Source: an uncultured Lachnospiraceae bacterium (GTDB taxonomy: Bacteria; Bacillota; Clostridia; Lachnospirales; Lachnospiraceae). Taken from it: 32,477 nt of DNA. Positions 32,262 to 32,477 of this stretch are shown piece after piece. The DNA lies in assembly GCA_910577275.1 (NCBI GenBank), contig CAJTMW010000002.1, forward strand, positions 223,817 through 256,293, read 5' to 3'. The translations under genes were made by a program, and so were the position numbers. The notes beneath the pieces were generated by a model. It saw nothing but the letters and a program-made list of their open reading frames with translations. It was not told where the DNA came from and searched no databases. Numbering within the stretch: the stretch's first letter is position 1; each line of letters begins with the position of its first letter.

Positions 32262-32477
32262 AAAAGAGCAAATTGTTTGCGCCGTTTCTCATGCTTTTTG
32301 CAGGCGCGGTGGCAAGTATTACCATGTTTTACTTTCATTACCCGGCAGCGCAGATGCTGCCCAGACTTTTAGCGGTGTTACTGGTTTTTTATTTTGCCGG
32401 ATGTTTTATCCAGAAAAAGGTGCTTGCTTTTGTAGGTCAAATCAGAGAAAATGAAGAGGCGTTGGAAAAAGAGGCGG
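32258..32477 (+). CDS. small two-helix membrane protein, 5' part
   Basis: The frame starts at an ATG overlapping the cheD stop and remains open to the window end; 73 residues are seen. It has a basic start (MKKSKLF), a first hydrophobic segment at about 8-26 (PFLMLFAGAVASITMFYF), a second at about 34-51 (LPRLLAVLLVFYFAGCFI), and then a charged helix with RENEEALEKEA. I do not recognise a named family. The tight ATGA overlap and the place right after cheD, where Bacillus has sigD, make it a likely member of the operon. The true length is unknown. Confidence 0.75.
   Translation, partial: MKKSKLFAPFLMLFAGAVASITMFYFHYPAAQMLPRLLAVLLVFYFAGCFIQKKVLAFVGQIRENEEALEKEA

Overview
This window is one nearly gap-free stretch on the plus strand. 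It carries the end of a DNA-metabolism gene group and then a single long flagellar/chemotaxis gene cluster of about 27 kb. The product types and their order fit a motile Gram-positive anaerobe of the Clostridia, most likely Lachnospiraceae-like: CodY, FliY with CheC-type centres, CheC and CheD, a separate FlhF/FlhG pair, FlbD/SwrD with MotAB, strong AGGAGGTGA-type ribosome binding sites and moderate GC of about 45-50%. The genus cannot be fixed from the sequence. No rRNA, tRNA, CRISPR array, insertion sequence or prophage was found. No stretch over 300 bases lacks a gene; the longest is 243 bases, between codY and flgB.

Region 1 (1-2057): the 3' part of a comM/yifB-type Mg-chelatase-like ATPase, then dprA overlapping it, then a 57-residue gene that I describe for the first time here (DUF3006-like). 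Region 2 (about 2115-5157): topA and codY, each with a good sigma-A promoter. The last codons of topA form a 9-base repeat that reads as overlapping CodY boxes ahead of codY. Region 3 (5158-5400): a weak codY terminator and the predicted promoter of the flagellar operon.

Region 4 (5401-17291) encodes rod, MS ring, switch, export ATPase and hook parts: flgB, flgC, fliE, fliF, fliG, fliH, fliI, fliJ, a MotE/YlxF-like membrane protein, fliK, flgD, a TIGR02530-family gene and flgE. A sigma-28-type promoter and a hairpin leader lie in front of fliK. A perfect 12-bp stem-loop follows flgE. Region 5 (17435-22836) encodes flbD, the stator motA/motB, fliL, the switch proteins fliM and fliY, cheY and fliO. 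Region 6 (22847-30285) encodes the export gate fliP, fliQ, fliR, flhB and flhA, and the assembly regulators flhF and flhG. Region 7 (30308-32477) encodes a YcgR-type PilZ protein, cheC, cheD and the start of a small membrane protein whose start overlaps the cheD stop.

The order follows the Bacillus fla/che operon (dprA-topA-codY-flgB ... flhF-flhG ... cheC-cheD). The main differences are motAB and a PilZ gene inside the cluster, and no cheB, cheA or cheW between flhG and cheC. I did not find a wholly new system. The features that most deserve a second look are the CodY-box ladder inside topA, the internal sigma-28 promoter with its structured leader, the AT-rich mosaic centre of flgE and the methionine-rich linker of FliY.
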